Positions 37,799-46,907 of a DNA stretch of 51,794 nucleotides are shown here, piece by piece. This stretch comes from Bacilli bacterium (GTDB taxonomy: Bacteria > Bacillota_I > Bacilli_A > Izemoplasmatales > Hujiaoplasmataceae). The notes below the pieces were generated by a model that saw only the letters and a list, made by a program, of their open reading frames with translations, was not told where the DNA came from and did not search any database. The stretch lies in assembly GCA_016935515.1 (NCBI GenBank), contig JAFGQT010000056.1, positions 1 through 51,794 of the forward strand, given 5' to 3'. Every line of letters starts with the position of its first letter. Position 1 is the stretch's first letter. Made by a program: the position numbers and the translations under genes.

Positions 37799-38488
37799 TC
37801 CCAATGCCATTTTATTGTTGCACAAGCGTTCCGCTTTGTCTTTGCCAAATTTGTGGCTGATGAAATCGTAGGCTTCGCGCATATAGTTTTGCCTTGATGC
37901 GTGGATGTCAGATGCAACAAAATCTGCATATCCCTTCTTGATCAACTTCAGTACTGTCTTTTGTTGCTCGTGTCCTGCTTTGCCAATAACAGCGCTGGCA
38001 TTGACCTGGATCAACGCCCCCATCTTCTTGATTACGGAAAAATCACGCTTGAATTCAAGATAGTCGTATCTTTCCGGATGAGCTATAACTGGAGTATATC
38101 CCATAGAAGTCATATTATGGATTGCCTCGTCAATAGCTTCGTGGTCATCGCCAAGCGAAAACTCGATCAAGATCAATTTAGAGTTTCCAAGTGGCAGAAT
38201 CAAACCTTCGCGGATATCACGAATTGAGTCGATCGTATAAAAAACCTCGTTGCCCAAGTGCAATTCAATCGAGATTTTTTTTGCTTTTACTGCGGCTTGA
38301 AGTTTCTCGAAAATCATCTGGTTTTCACTTGCAAGCGACAGATAGTTCCTTGATTTCATGAAGTGCGGTGTCAAAAACAGGTCCGTAACTCCGATTGCGG
38401 CCGATTCTTCGATCATCCGAAGCGAAGTTTCCATGTCCTTCGCTCCGTCGTCGATGAACGGTAGGATGTGAGTGTGGATATCAATCAT
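37784..38488 (-). CDS. PHP-type tyrosine-protein phosphatase (CpsB/YwqE/CapC)
   Basis: MIDIHTHILPFIDDGAKDMETSLRMIEESAAIGVTDLFLTPHF; VIAHPERY; FVASDIHA. Confidence 0.93.
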   Translation of the reverse strand: MIDIHTHILPFIDDGAKDMETSLRMIEESAAIGVTDLFLTPHFMKSRNYLSLASENQMIFEKLQAAVKAKKISIELHLGNEVFYTIDSIRDIREGLILPLGNSKLILIEFSLGDDHEAIDEAIHNMTSMGYTPVIAHPERYDYLEFKRDFSVIKKMGALIQVNASAVIGKAGHEQQKTVLKLIKKGYADFVASDIHASRQNYMREAYDFISHKFGKDKAERLCNNKMALGDTTK

Positions 38489-38503
38489 TTCCGACGCCAA
38501 CCA

Positions 38504-39196
38504 TTAATTTGACTTCTTTTTCTCGCTATAGTAATCATATCCATAATATCCGCGTGATTTGCGAACATCAATGTTGGCCAAAACAGATCCCAAGATTCTC
38601 ACGTTGTTCTTTTGCAGTTGGCTTAGTCCGTTCTTGGCATCTTCTTTCTTGGTTTTATTATAAGCAACGACATACACGACTCCATCTACAAGCTTGCTGA
38701 TGATCAGTGCGTCGGTAACGGAGAGAACCGGCGGTGAATCGACAATAATGTGGTCATATTCTTGTCTTAAATTATTGATTAACTCCGCAGTCTTGTGTGA
38801 TTCCAAAACAATATGAGGGAAAGATATATGCTTTCCCGTCAACAACAAATCAATGTTTGATTCGTCGTGGACAATCAGTTTATGATAATCTTCATTGCTG
38901 GTAATATAGTCATAGAATCCGACATCATTGACTTTGTGAAAAGCGCGATGGATTTTAGGACGCCGCATGTCAAGGTCGAGGATAATGACGCGCTTGCTTT
39001 TTTCCGCATAGACTGCAGCCAAATTTATAGCCGTAGTCGTCTTGCCGTCCTCCGGAGTTGCAGACGTGCATTGAATCACTTGGCAAGGGCTGTCAATTGA
39101 CATCATCGAGATATTCAATTCCATTTTACGATATGCTTCAGCTTCCATTGAGTTGGGGGTTTCAATAACAACGTTGCGATATTCAAAATATTCCAT
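38504..39196 (-). CDS. BY-kinase (CpsD/YwqD/CapB tyrosine kinase)
   Basis: CTSATPEDGKTTTAINLAAVYAEKSKRVIILDLDMRRPKIH; IIVDSPPVLSVTDAL; C-terminal Tyr cluster RGYYGYDYYSEKKK. Confidence 0.94.
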   Translation of the reverse strand: MEYFEYRNVVIETPNSMEAEAYRKMELNISMMSIDSPCQVIQCTSATPEDGKTTTAINLAAVYAEKSKRVIILDLDMRRPKIHRAFHKVNDVGFYDYITSNEDYHKLIVHDESNIDLLLTGKHISFPHIVLESHKTAELINNLRQEYDHIIVDSPPVLSVTDALIISKLVDGVVYVVAYNKTKKEDAKNGLSQLQKNNVRILGSVLANIDVRKSRGYYGYDYYSEKKKSN

Positions 39197-39940
39197 TTAT
39201 TCCACCAACTTCCTTTCCTTGACCGTGCCAGGCACTGTAGCGATCACGCGGAGAGACAAAAATCTTTCCAACTCTTCCTTGCTTTGGAATTTATTGTTGA
39301 AAAGCTCTTTTACGAATACTATTCCTAGGGAGAGAATGCCACCGAGAATCAAACTGATAGCAACATTCAAAACCTTGTTGGGCGAACTTGGACTTTCCGG
39401 TTGCTTGGCTTGATACACCAATTTAAGCTTGTCTTGGAGGAACAAGAAGCCATTCTCGGTGTCATCGGCAATCTGAATAGAATTCTCGACGATTTCATCG
39501 GCTATGATCTTAGCCATTGCAGGCGATGTGTTCTCCACTTCTATGTAGATCATATATGCACCTGTCGGGCTTGAAATTGATATGCTATTCTCCAGCGCCT
39601 TAGCATCTGGTGCAGCAGGATCCGCTCCGTACACGTCTTCGATAACGCTGTCAAGAACGAGATCAGAAACGACAAACTCCTTGTAAGTAGTCATCAATGC
39701 ATTGGCGATGCTGATTGCGGATTGCTCAGAAGTCTGGCTGTCCGGTTCGACCTGAACCATAATCGCCGTCTCAGCAGTGTATTTTGGAGAGACTATGACG
39801 AAGGTATAAATGACGCCGATGACCGTTACCCAAATAGTCACTAGCATGATCAAGATGATGTTGTTCCAGACAATTCGCAATAATTCGGCTAAAGATATTC
39901 CTTCTTCGATTCGTTCTGCCTGTTGGTTCATGTCATCCAT
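39197..39940 (-). CDS. Wzz/YveK-type chain-length/kinase-adaptor membrane protein
   Basis: Two TM segments flanking an extracytoplasmic domain with SPKYTAETAIMVQVE; second TM followed by cytoplasmic tail; directly upstream of the BY-kinase. Confidence 0.9.
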   Translation of the reverse strand: MDDMNQQAERIEEGISLAELLRIVWNNIILIMLVTIWVTVIGVIYTFVIVSPKYTAETAIMVQVEPDSQTSEQSAISIANALMTTYKEFVVSDLVLDSVIEDVYGADPAAPDAKALENSISISSPTGAYMIYIEVENTSPAMAKIIADEIVENSIQIADDTENGFLFLQDKLKLVYQAKQPESPSSPNKVLNVAISLILGGILSLGIVFVKELFNNKFQSKEELERFLSLRVIATVPGTVKERKLVE

Positions 39941-40045
39941 AATGATTAAGTTCTCCTATCGTAAAATTTTATGAGAAACAATATAGGTATACCGATTTAA
40001 TTCTACATCATCCGCGCAAATAATTCAATCATAACGCCAAATAAA

Positions 40046-40909
40046 CTAATAGACGATGATTCCCGCAATAAAGGCAATGACACCCAATACCAAAGTGTAG
40101 CCAGCAAAGTAAACCAGCTTTCCTTGCTTAAACAATCTAAACACATATTTCAGCGCGATTTTAGTCGCTATGATACTTGCGCTAAAAGCAATGAAATAAT
40201 AGACGTATTGATAGATGTTTGTGGCGTCGAATCCTAAGGCTTCCGATCCAGGAGCTTGGATCCAACGACAAACAAACAAAAACATCGAAGCCAGCGAAAG
40301 TGGCAAATACAACATGAAAGAAAATGTCAAAGCTGTATCCATTGAAGCCTTGCGTGACAATCCGGAAGCGGTTGTTATGCCGCTTCTCGACAGTCCTGGC
40401 AATATGGAAAACGGCTGTAACAAGCCGATTACTAAGGCGTCTTTGTATGTGAGTTTTTGGGCTGTATTCTTGTTTGCTCCGTTCCTGACGATATAAAGAA
40501 AAGTCGAAGTAACCAGCAAACCGAAACCTACGATAATCAAAGCGTATTGCTGGTACAGTATCTCAATTTGGCTTGACAACATCAGTCCAAAAATTGCCGT
40601 TGGGAGCGTTGCGATAATGATCTTTAGCGTATAAGAAAAATCCTCTCTAGTTAGAAATCGCGATTCCTTGATGAAGACGAATTGAAAAAAGCCGGAAATC
40701 AACCGCTTGATGAATCTGCGAAAATGCCAAACGATTGCGATCAATGATCCAAGATTGACCAAAGCCAAAAACAAAAGCCCCTCATCAGCTTTGATTCTTA
40801 AAAGCTCTTGAAATATAGCAACGTGACCACTTGATGAAACGGGCAAGACTTCTGTAAACCCCTGAATCACTCCGAGAAAAAAATACTTTAGCAGTTCCAA
40901 CCAATCCAC
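40046..40909 (-). CDS. uppP: Undecaprenyl-diphosphate phosphatase (BacA/UppP), copy 1
   Basis: FLGVIQGFTEVLPVSSSGHVAIFQELL and LPGLSRSGITTASGLSRKASMDTALTFSFMLYLPLSL. Confidence 0.95.
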   Translation of the reverse strand: MDWLELLKYFFLGVIQGFTEVLPVSSSGHVAIFQELLRIKADEGLLFLALVNLGSLIAIVWHFRRFIKRLISGFFQFVFIKESRFLTREDFSYTLKIIIATLPTAIFGLMLSSQIEILYQQYALIIVGFGLLVTSTFLYIVRNGANKNTAQKLTYKDALVIGLLQPFSILPGLSRSGITTASGLSRKASMDTALTFSFMLYLPLSLASMFLFVCRWIQAPGSEALGFDATNIYQYVYYFIAFSASIIATKIALKYVFRLFKQGKLVYFAGYTLVLGVIAFIAGIIVY

Positions 40910-40955
40910 ATGCTTCGCCTCCTGTCATTTGGAAACAAATACACATCAGGATTTT

Positions 40956-41810
40956 CTAGTTCTTCATTATAAATATTATTATTGAGGCAACGCCTGCCAA
41001 CAAGCAATAATAACCGAAGTATTTTAATTTCCCCGTCTTGAAAGCATTGAAAACTACTAGGAATGCAAAGTATGTTGCGATGATCGCCCCTGCACCTGCA
41101 ATAGCATAATATATGTAATAAGCGCTTGATGGGACGGATATTCCTTCCTGTGCAATGTCGACTATAATCATCAATAGCGATCCCAAAGACACTGGAATGT
41201 ACATCAAAAAGGAAAAATCGAGCGCGGAGTCGATACTGTGTCCGCGCTTAAGTGCAGTGGACGTCGTCATTCCGGAACGAGACACTCCGGGAACCAACGC
41301 TACGGCTTGAGCGAGCCCCATGAATATTGCGTCCATCCAACTGACCAACGTATTTCCTTTACGCAACTTGGTTATCGCAAGAATAAGCAGAATTGTTCCA
41401 GTGAAAACAAGGCCAACTCCCGAAAGCAAAACGTTATATTCAATCATTATCCTGTCGATATGTGAACTGAATATTATCCCAACTATACCTGCAGGAATAC
41501 TTGCTACTCCAAGTTTTAGCACGTAATAAAATCCGGATTTGCTTTCATTTCTGGCTTCAGGAACGAAGACAAATAGAAAAAAATCTTTTATCAACTGCGC
41601 CAGTTTATGTCGGTAGACAAATACAAATGTTATCAGCGAGCCGGTATTGACCAAAATCAGGAACAAAAGTCCTTCGTCGATCTCTAACCCCACAACTTCT
41701 TTAAAAAATTCCACATGTCCACTTGAGGAAATCGGAAGCACTTCGGTAATCCCCTGGACAATCCCCAAAAACAGGTATTTCAAAGCTTCGAGCACGTTCA
41801 TTGGTTCCAC
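40956..41810 (-). CDS. uppP: Undecaprenyl-diphosphate phosphatase (BacA/UppP), copy 2
   Basis: FLGIVQGITEVLPISSSGHVEFFKEVV and VPGVSRSGMTTSTALKRGHSIDSALDFSFLMYIPVSL. Confidence 0.95.
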   Translation of the reverse strand: MEPMNVLEALKYLFLGIVQGITEVLPISSSGHVEFFKEVVGLEIDEGLLFLILVNTGSLITFVFVYRHKLAQLIKDFFLFVFVPEARNESKSGFYYVLKLGVASIPAGIVGIIFSSHIDRIMIEYNVLLSGVGLVFTGTILLILAITKLRKGNTLVSWMDAIFMGLAQAVALVPGVSRSGMTTSTALKRGHSIDSALDFSFLMYIPVSLGSLLMIIVDIAQEGISVPSSAYYIYYAIAGAGAIIATYFAFLVVFNAFKTGKLKYFGYYCLLAGVASIIIFIMKN

Positions 41811-41864
41811 CCCTTAACTAGCATTTTACACCATCAAACATGCTTTTACAACCAAAAAAAGAAA

Positions 41865-41896
41865 AAGCCGAAACAGCGTCGATAACGGTTCGGCTT
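41865..41896 (-). terminator. Terminator downstream of the desulfoferrodoxin gene
   Basis: aagccgaa...ttcggctt; minus strand followed by TTTCTTTTTTT. Confidence 0.8.
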
Positions 41897-41912
41897 GATC
41901 ATTTGAGATCAA

Positions 41913-42299
41913 CTATTTTTTCACTTCGGTCATCCATAGACCGTGGATATTACAGAACTCATAAACTTTGATATCTTGGCCGGGGATAATGTTCATGACA
42001 ACTTCAGGCGCTTCTCCCGGTTTGAAAGTCTTGATTTGGTAAGTATCATCCTGAGCCACAAACACCCATTGGATGAAATGCTCTGGTAACATTGGGTGCA
42101 TAACGCTACCGATTGAAATTTTGATCTTATCCTTGGCTATGCGTTCAACAACCGGAAGATGCTTCTCGTTGCCTTGATCCGTTGTTTTCGGCTCAAGCAG
42201 CGTCATTTCATCGCCACAACAAACCAAAGTACTGTCCACGGGGTAAGTATAACAAATTCGCTTGCAGTGCTTGCAATAGTAAATGTTCATCAATCTCAC
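41913..42299 (-). CDS. Desulfoferrodoxin-type superoxide reductase
   Basis: YYCKHC...VCCGDEM Fe centre I; EKHLPVVE, MHPMLPEHFIQWV and CNIHGLW centre II ligands. Confidence 0.93.
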   Translation of the reverse strand: MRLMNIYYCKHCKRICYTYPVDSTLVCCGDEMTLLEPKTTDQGNEKHLPVVERIAKDKIKISIGSVMHPMLPEHFIQWVFVAQDDTYQIKTFKPGEAPEVVMNIIPGQDIKVYEFCNIHGLWMTEVKK

Positions 42300-42366
42300 T
42301 CCTTCATATTTTATTGGCTATCATCATAATAGCATATGCAACAAGAAAAATAAATAGTTGAACGGC

Positions 42367-42678
42367 TTATCCTTCGTCCGGAACTTTCTCGAATTCTTCC
42401 ATCACTTCATCAAATAGGTCGTCGTCCTCAACCGTAGTGACGAAATATTCGTCTGTTTCCTCGTCATAATCCAATTCCAGCATGACTATTCCGGCTTCTT
42501 CATCCGAGACAGCCTTCCCACTGATCTTCAACAGGTTCAGTATCCCATAAAGCACTCCGTGCATCGGAATTACGCCCACCTGTTCAAGTTCAAATTCGAC
42601 ATTGTCGTCATCAGTCAATAGAATGTTGCTGAAATCATTTTCGTCTACTATTTTCGCGTATAGTTCTTTGTCAGTCAT
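42367..42678 (-). CDS. DUF1292-family protein
   Basis: Acidic 103-aa protein; FSNILLTDDDNVEFELEQVGVI...VMLELDYDEETDEYFVTTVEDDDLFDEVMEEFEKV. Confidence 0.65.
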   Translation of the reverse strand: MTDKELYAKIVDENDFSNILLTDDDNVEFELEQVGVIPMHGVLYGILNLLKISGKAVSDEEAGIVMLELDYDEETDEYFVTTVEDDDLFDEVMEEFEKVPDEG

Positions 42679-42688
42679 GATATTCCTC

Positions 42689-43714
42689 CTAATAATGGTT
42701 TGTTATTTTCTCCGCGAATCCCAGTTGCTTGTCCACAATAAGTTTTGTTCCATCATCTAGCACTACTGTTCCGGAAAAGATTCCGAATACTTGATGACCC
42801 AGATTCTTGATGATCCCAAAATTGAGATTATCCTGACGATCAAGTATTGGCTCCATGGTAAGATTCAATCTTCCCTCGTTGTCGAAGAATTTCCACGGCT
42901 TCATGAAATCCGGTTCCTGAATCTCGAATTTCACTTGATCGAGTTTATGGCTCTTCCCTGCATAAAATATCATGTTTTCCGAGGCTTTGGAAGTATCCCC
43001 GAATCCATAGCCTAGATTAAACCCAAATCTCTGATCGTTGACCATTCCTGAGAGGCTAGCCCAGTACCAGGTGTTCTTGTAAGTCCAAACACCTCTTCCC
43101 CAATCCAAAACCCCGTAAGCTTGTTCGTCATTGAAAACATATTTATCTTTTCCAATCACGATTGAGCCTTTGGCAGGCATACAGTTGATTTTTTGGTTAT
43201 AGTAGAATGCTTTCGGGTTCTCATTGAAAGGCGTAGCTATCACCATGCTATCATCTTTCAAGGATTTAAGTTCAAGATCTACATCAAGATCCTTTTCTCC
43301 GTCGAATTTCTTGATTACGACTCGAATCAGACGCTTATCCTTCAAACGAATAAAATCAAAGTCATAGCCACCGCCATGATATCCTACATCACCGCTAAGC
43401 GAAGAGGAAGGAAGTTTCAGTTTACCGAAAACAAACCACAGCAGCTTCGTTTTTTTGATAACTCTTTTTTTTGTGAAATCAAGAAATACAGCTGAGATCA
43501 TAGCAGAGTATCCCAAATCGGCAATGACACAAGCAATGCCAAATTCAGGCTGCAGAACCGCATAATAGTCCCATTCCTTGATTCGCCATTTCGATGCGCT
43601 GATGTCGCTTCGATCATAGATGAACAGTGGCTCGGTTGCATATCCCGGATTTGCTAGGAATCCGGATTCATCAAGAAGTTTTTGTCTCTTTGTAATCCTG
43701 TTCTGCGTCACCAC
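42689..43714 (-). CDS. DUF2804-family protein
   Basis: ITKRQKLLDESGFLANPGYATEPLFIYDRSDISASKWRIKEWDYYAVLQPEFGIACVIADLGYSAMISAVFLDF. Confidence 0.82.
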   Translation of the reverse strand: MVTQNRITKRQKLLDESGFLANPGYATEPLFIYDRSDISASKWRIKEWDYYAVLQPEFGIACVIADLGYSAMISAVFLDFTKKRVIKKTKLLWFVFGKLKLPSSSLSGDVGYHGGGYDFDFIRLKDKRLIRVVIKKFDGEKDLDVDLELKSLKDDSMVIATPFNENPKAFYYNQKINCMPAKGSIVIGKDKYVFNDEQAYGVLDWGRGVWTYKNTWYWASLSGMVNDQRFGFNLGYGFGDTSKASENMIFYAGKSHKLDQVKFEIQEPDFMKPWKFFDNEGRLNLTMEPILDRQDNLNFGIIKNLGHQVFGIFSGTVVLDDGTKLIVDKQLGFAEKITNHY

Positions 43715-43788
43715 TTATCAACCTCCCCATTTGTTTTCCATTATACAATCATCAATTACAAAAAACCACAACATCAGCGAAAAAAGAA

Positions 43789-43818
43789 AGACCAAGTGGC
43801 TTGCGTGCCAATCTTGGT
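43789..43818 (-). terminator. Terminator downstream of the CoA-disulfide-reductase-like gene
   Basis: gaccaag-tggc...gcca-a-tcttggtc imperfect hairpin; minus strand followed by TTTCTTTTTTC. Confidence 0.65.
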
Positions 43819-43839
43819 CAACTATTTTCTTTCTTGATT

Positions 43840-45198
43840 TTACAGTCGTGCATTCCTATTTTTGATGACTGCGCTCTCGGCTGCGTTTACCAACTGATAT
43901 GCTATCGGAGAAGCCGTAAGAGCGGGATGAGTGCCGGCTTGGAAGGTCGCAATTTCTTCGGCTGTCATTTGCTTGCTGATGAAGGCGCTGATCGCATTGA
44001 TCAGCTCGCCAACCGAGCTTGCTCCATAAGCTTGGCCGCCAATGATGACGCCATTACCGGCATCGAAAATCAATTTCACTTTCAATAGTTCCGCACCTGG
44101 CATCAAACCAGGATGTCTATTAACCGATTCTGATTCGCCCACAATAATGGAATAGCCTTTTTCGGTTGCTTGTTGAGCTGTCAATCCAGCTGCAGCGAAT
44201 GCTTTCTTGTTCAAACTTGTTGAGAAGCAACCTACGACTCCGTGATTGACTCTTCTCGGATCAAACAGATTTGCTCCAGCGATCCTCGCTTCCATTGTCG
44301 CTATTGAAGCGAGTTTCAATCCAGATGGCTGACGATCGAAAAAAGATACTTTCTCGGCGCAGTCACCGCAGGCATAAATGTCTTTATCGATTGTCTGCAT
44401 GTATCTGTTGACCCATATTCCTTTGGTCGGACCGATTTTCAATCCGGCTGCAGAGGCAAGTTCTGTATTCGCATAGCAGCCTATGCCCAAGATAACCATG
44501 TCTGCGGGAAGTTCCTTGTTGCTTGCAAGTTTAACTCCCTTGACTTTATCGTCTCCAAGGATCGATTCAACCTTTTCGTTCAGCAATAAATTGATGTTTT
44601 GGTCTGCAAGCGCCTTTTCAGCCAATTCGCAGTATTCGTTGTCATACACCAATTTCAGGCAATGATCTTGCATTTCTACGACGTTGATATTGAGTTCGGG
44701 ATTTTTCTTGCGGCATTCTTCGGCCATTTCAGCGCCGATGAATCCGCATCCGATAATGACAAGATTTTTGGTCTTGTCAAGTTGGCTGTCGATCTTCGCC
44801 AAGTAATCCGTGTCTTTATATATTGCATACACATTTTCAAGTTTCACACCTGGGAACGGAGGTACGATTGGTTTTGAACCTGTAGCTATCAATAATTTCT
44901 GATAATGCATTTCTTGGCCTGACAACGTTGAAACAGATTTACTTTCGCGGTTGATTCCAACAACTTTGTCGACGGCAACATCGATATTGTTGTCACTCAT
45001 CATTTTGTCAACAGGAATCAGGTTTTTCATCGGATCGTGAACTGTACCGTAGATATAAGGAATGCCGCAAGGAATTGGAACATTCTTGACATCACGAACC
45101 ATGAGAATGCTCTTCTGTGGATAATGCTTTCTGGCAGTCAAAGCTGCTGTAGCACCAGCTGCACTGGCGCCAATTACAATTACATCGTAGTTTAACAT
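43840..45198 (-). CDS. FAD-dependent pyridine nucleotide-disulfide oxidoreductase (NADH oxidase/CoA-disulfide reductase-like)
   Basis: DVIVIGASAAGATAALTARKHYP, PIPCGIPY active-site Cys, LVIIGCGFIGAEMAEEC, IYACGDCAEKVSFF. Confidence 0.88.
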   Translation of the reverse strand: MLNYDVIVIGASAAGATAALTARKHYPQKSILMVRDVKNVPIPCGIPYIYGTVHDPMKNLIPVDKMMSDNNIDVAVDKVVGINRESKSVSTLSGQEMHYQKLLIATGSKPIVPPFPGVKLENVYAIYKDTDYLAKIDSQLDKTKNLVIIGCGFIGAEMAEECRKKNPELNINVVEMQDHCLKLVYDNEYCELAEKALADQNINLLLNEKVESILGDDKVKGVKLASNKELPADMVILGIGCYANTELASAAGLKIGPTKGIWVNRYMQTIDKDIYACGDCAEKVSFFDRQPSGLKLASIATMEARIAGANLFDPRRVNHGVVGCFSTSLNKKAFAAAGLTAQQATEKGYSIIVGESESVNRHPGLMPGAELLKVKLIFDAGNGVIIGGQAYGASSVGELINAISAFISKQMTAEEIATFQAGTHPALTASPIAYQLVNAAESAVIKNRNARL

Positions 45199-45254
45199 TT
45201 TTTCTCCTTTTCCGTCCTATAAAAATTTGGTCGTTTTTGACTTACGCCAAAAAT

Positions 45255-45283
45255 ATCATAACTCCATACTAGACATATGTCAA
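45255..45283 (-). promoter_or_regulatory. Near-consensus sigma-70-type promoter of the FAD oxidoreductase gene
   Basis: Minus strand TTGACA (45283-45278), 17-nt spacer, TATGAT (45260-45255). The -35 overlaps a GACATATGTC palindrome. Confidence 0.72.
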
Positions 45284-45290
45284 GAACAAA

Positions 45291-45320
45291 AAGAGCCTGC
45301 AAAGTGATTTGCAGGCTCTT
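45291..45320 (-). terminator. Rho-independent terminator downstream of the GltS-like gene
   Basis: aagagcctgcaaa-gtga-tttgcaggctctt: 13-bp perfect arms; minus-strand TTTTTG tail. Confidence 0.9.
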
Positions 45321-45343
45321 ATCTATTATTAACTGAATTTGAT

Positions 45344-46693
45344 TTATGTGGGTTTGCGTTTTGTTCGAACCAACAAGATCACGACCATTGTAACGACATA
45401 CAACAGACAGCCGAACAAAGCTATATAACTGAAAAGAGATTCATTTGCAGTATTATACCCCAAAGAAGGCAACATCAACATCGCAAACAGCGGCAAGGCC
45501 ATTGATATTGCGGTTCCTGAACCCAAGACCATTTCTTCTGCCACCGGCGATTCAAGGTCTCTATCTAACCCCTTCAGTAATGCTATTCCTGTTGAAGCAA
45601 CACCGCAAAGCATCCCAAACAAGCCGACAAAATACTCATCCTTGAATTGAGAGTATACTCTTTTTGTAATGAATCTGACATAAAAGAGAGTCAAAGTTCC
45701 ACCAACAAGTGATATCGACAATAAAAGGAGCCAGAATTCAGACAGAAAATCGATGGTTATCGTCAAAACTGATCCGGCAATCATGAAATTGAAGCAAAGG
45801 GAACTGATGTTGGAAACAACGTAATCATTGATCATGAAGTTGACGTTTTTGCCTTTGGATTTCAGCTTTTTCAAGATCATCTTGTACACAAGCGCATAGA
45901 GGATACCGATAATGAAATTGAATCCTTTTAACAAGCCAAAGATAGTTTCACCAATCGTTCCTGTGTTCGCAAGCACTTTTTCAAGCAAGAACAATGTCAA
46001 CCATACCAAACCGTAGATAATCGATATGATCACAACCTGAATCGTGAGGCCATCGAGAACACTGACCTCCTTTACGGTATCAATTTGGATAGTCGTCGTT
46101 TGGAGTGAAGAATCCTCGTAATGGCGCGGCTTTGCAACACCTTTTCTTCTGGACAAAATATTGATGGCCAAAACCCCAACTGTCCCTCCGAATACAAACC
46201 CCAAGAAAGCATATGACGCGCCCAGTGCGACTCCATGTCCACCTAGCATCTCGTTCCACATTTTCCCAAAACTTGTGGCGAGTCCGGGTCCTTGTCCAAA
46301 TCCCAACGCCAACAACATGCCGGCCCCAACGAATTTGTCAAAGAATAAAAGCACCATCAAAATGCCGATAAATCCTTGCATGGCATAAGTGCTGGTTATG
46401 ATCATACCTGTGGACCAAACCTTGCGCTTGTTTTTGTTCTCTGCGTGCTTCAATGTCAAGGAAATGAATCCCAGGGCAAGAGCATGATATACGATTGCGG
46501 TCATCTGTTCAACATCAATTGTATATGATCCGGGAATCACGACGCTCGAGAACAATAACCCGATGATACCGCCAAGCAATGCCGTTGGCAAGACAATTCG
46601 ATTCAGAAACGGCAACTTGGTTTTCAAAATCTTACCGACAAACAACAATACTCCAATCAACAGAAAATAAATGATTATTCCCCATTCGTCCAT
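45344..46693 (-). CDS. Sodium/glutamate symporter-like transporter (GltS family)
   Basis: Multi-TM; LLALGFGQGPGLATSFGKMW (GltS-like GxGQGPG motif), GLFGMLCGVASTGIALLKGLD. Confidence 0.8.
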   Translation of the reverse strand: MDEWGIIIYFLLIGVLLFVGKILKTKLPFLNRIVLPTALLGGIIGLLFSSVVIPGSYTIDVEQMTAIVYHALALGFISLTLKHAENKNKRKVWSTGMIITSTYAMQGFIGILMVLLFFDKFVGAGMLLALGFGQGPGLATSFGKMWNEMLGGHGVALGASYAFLGFVFGGTVGVLAINILSRRKGVAKPRHYEDSSLQTTTIQIDTVKEVSVLDGLTIQVVIISIIYGLVWLTLFLLEKVLANTGTIGETIFGLLKGFNFIIGILYALVYKMILKKLKSKGKNVNFMINDYVVSNISSLCFNFMIAGSVLTITIDFLSEFWLLLLSISLVGGTLTLFYVRFITKRVYSQFKDEYFVGLFGMLCGVASTGIALLKGLDRDLESPVAEEMVLGSGTAISMALPLFAMLMLPSLGYNTANESLFSYIALFGCLLYVVTMVVILLVRTKRKPT

Positions 46694-46907
46694 AATACAT
46701 CCTCCTCATGGTTTGCCTCTGATATGTTTAACCTTATTTAGGATTATAACATAATTCTTTCTTTCCGGTAATTCGTTTACGGATTTTTTTGATTCAAAAT
46801 CAATAATCATTTATCTGTTATAATTTCGTGTGTAATAGTTCAGTTGATTGGCATTTCCCATCCATTCATGATATCATAATTTTGATATAACAAATCGGAG
46901 GAAATCT

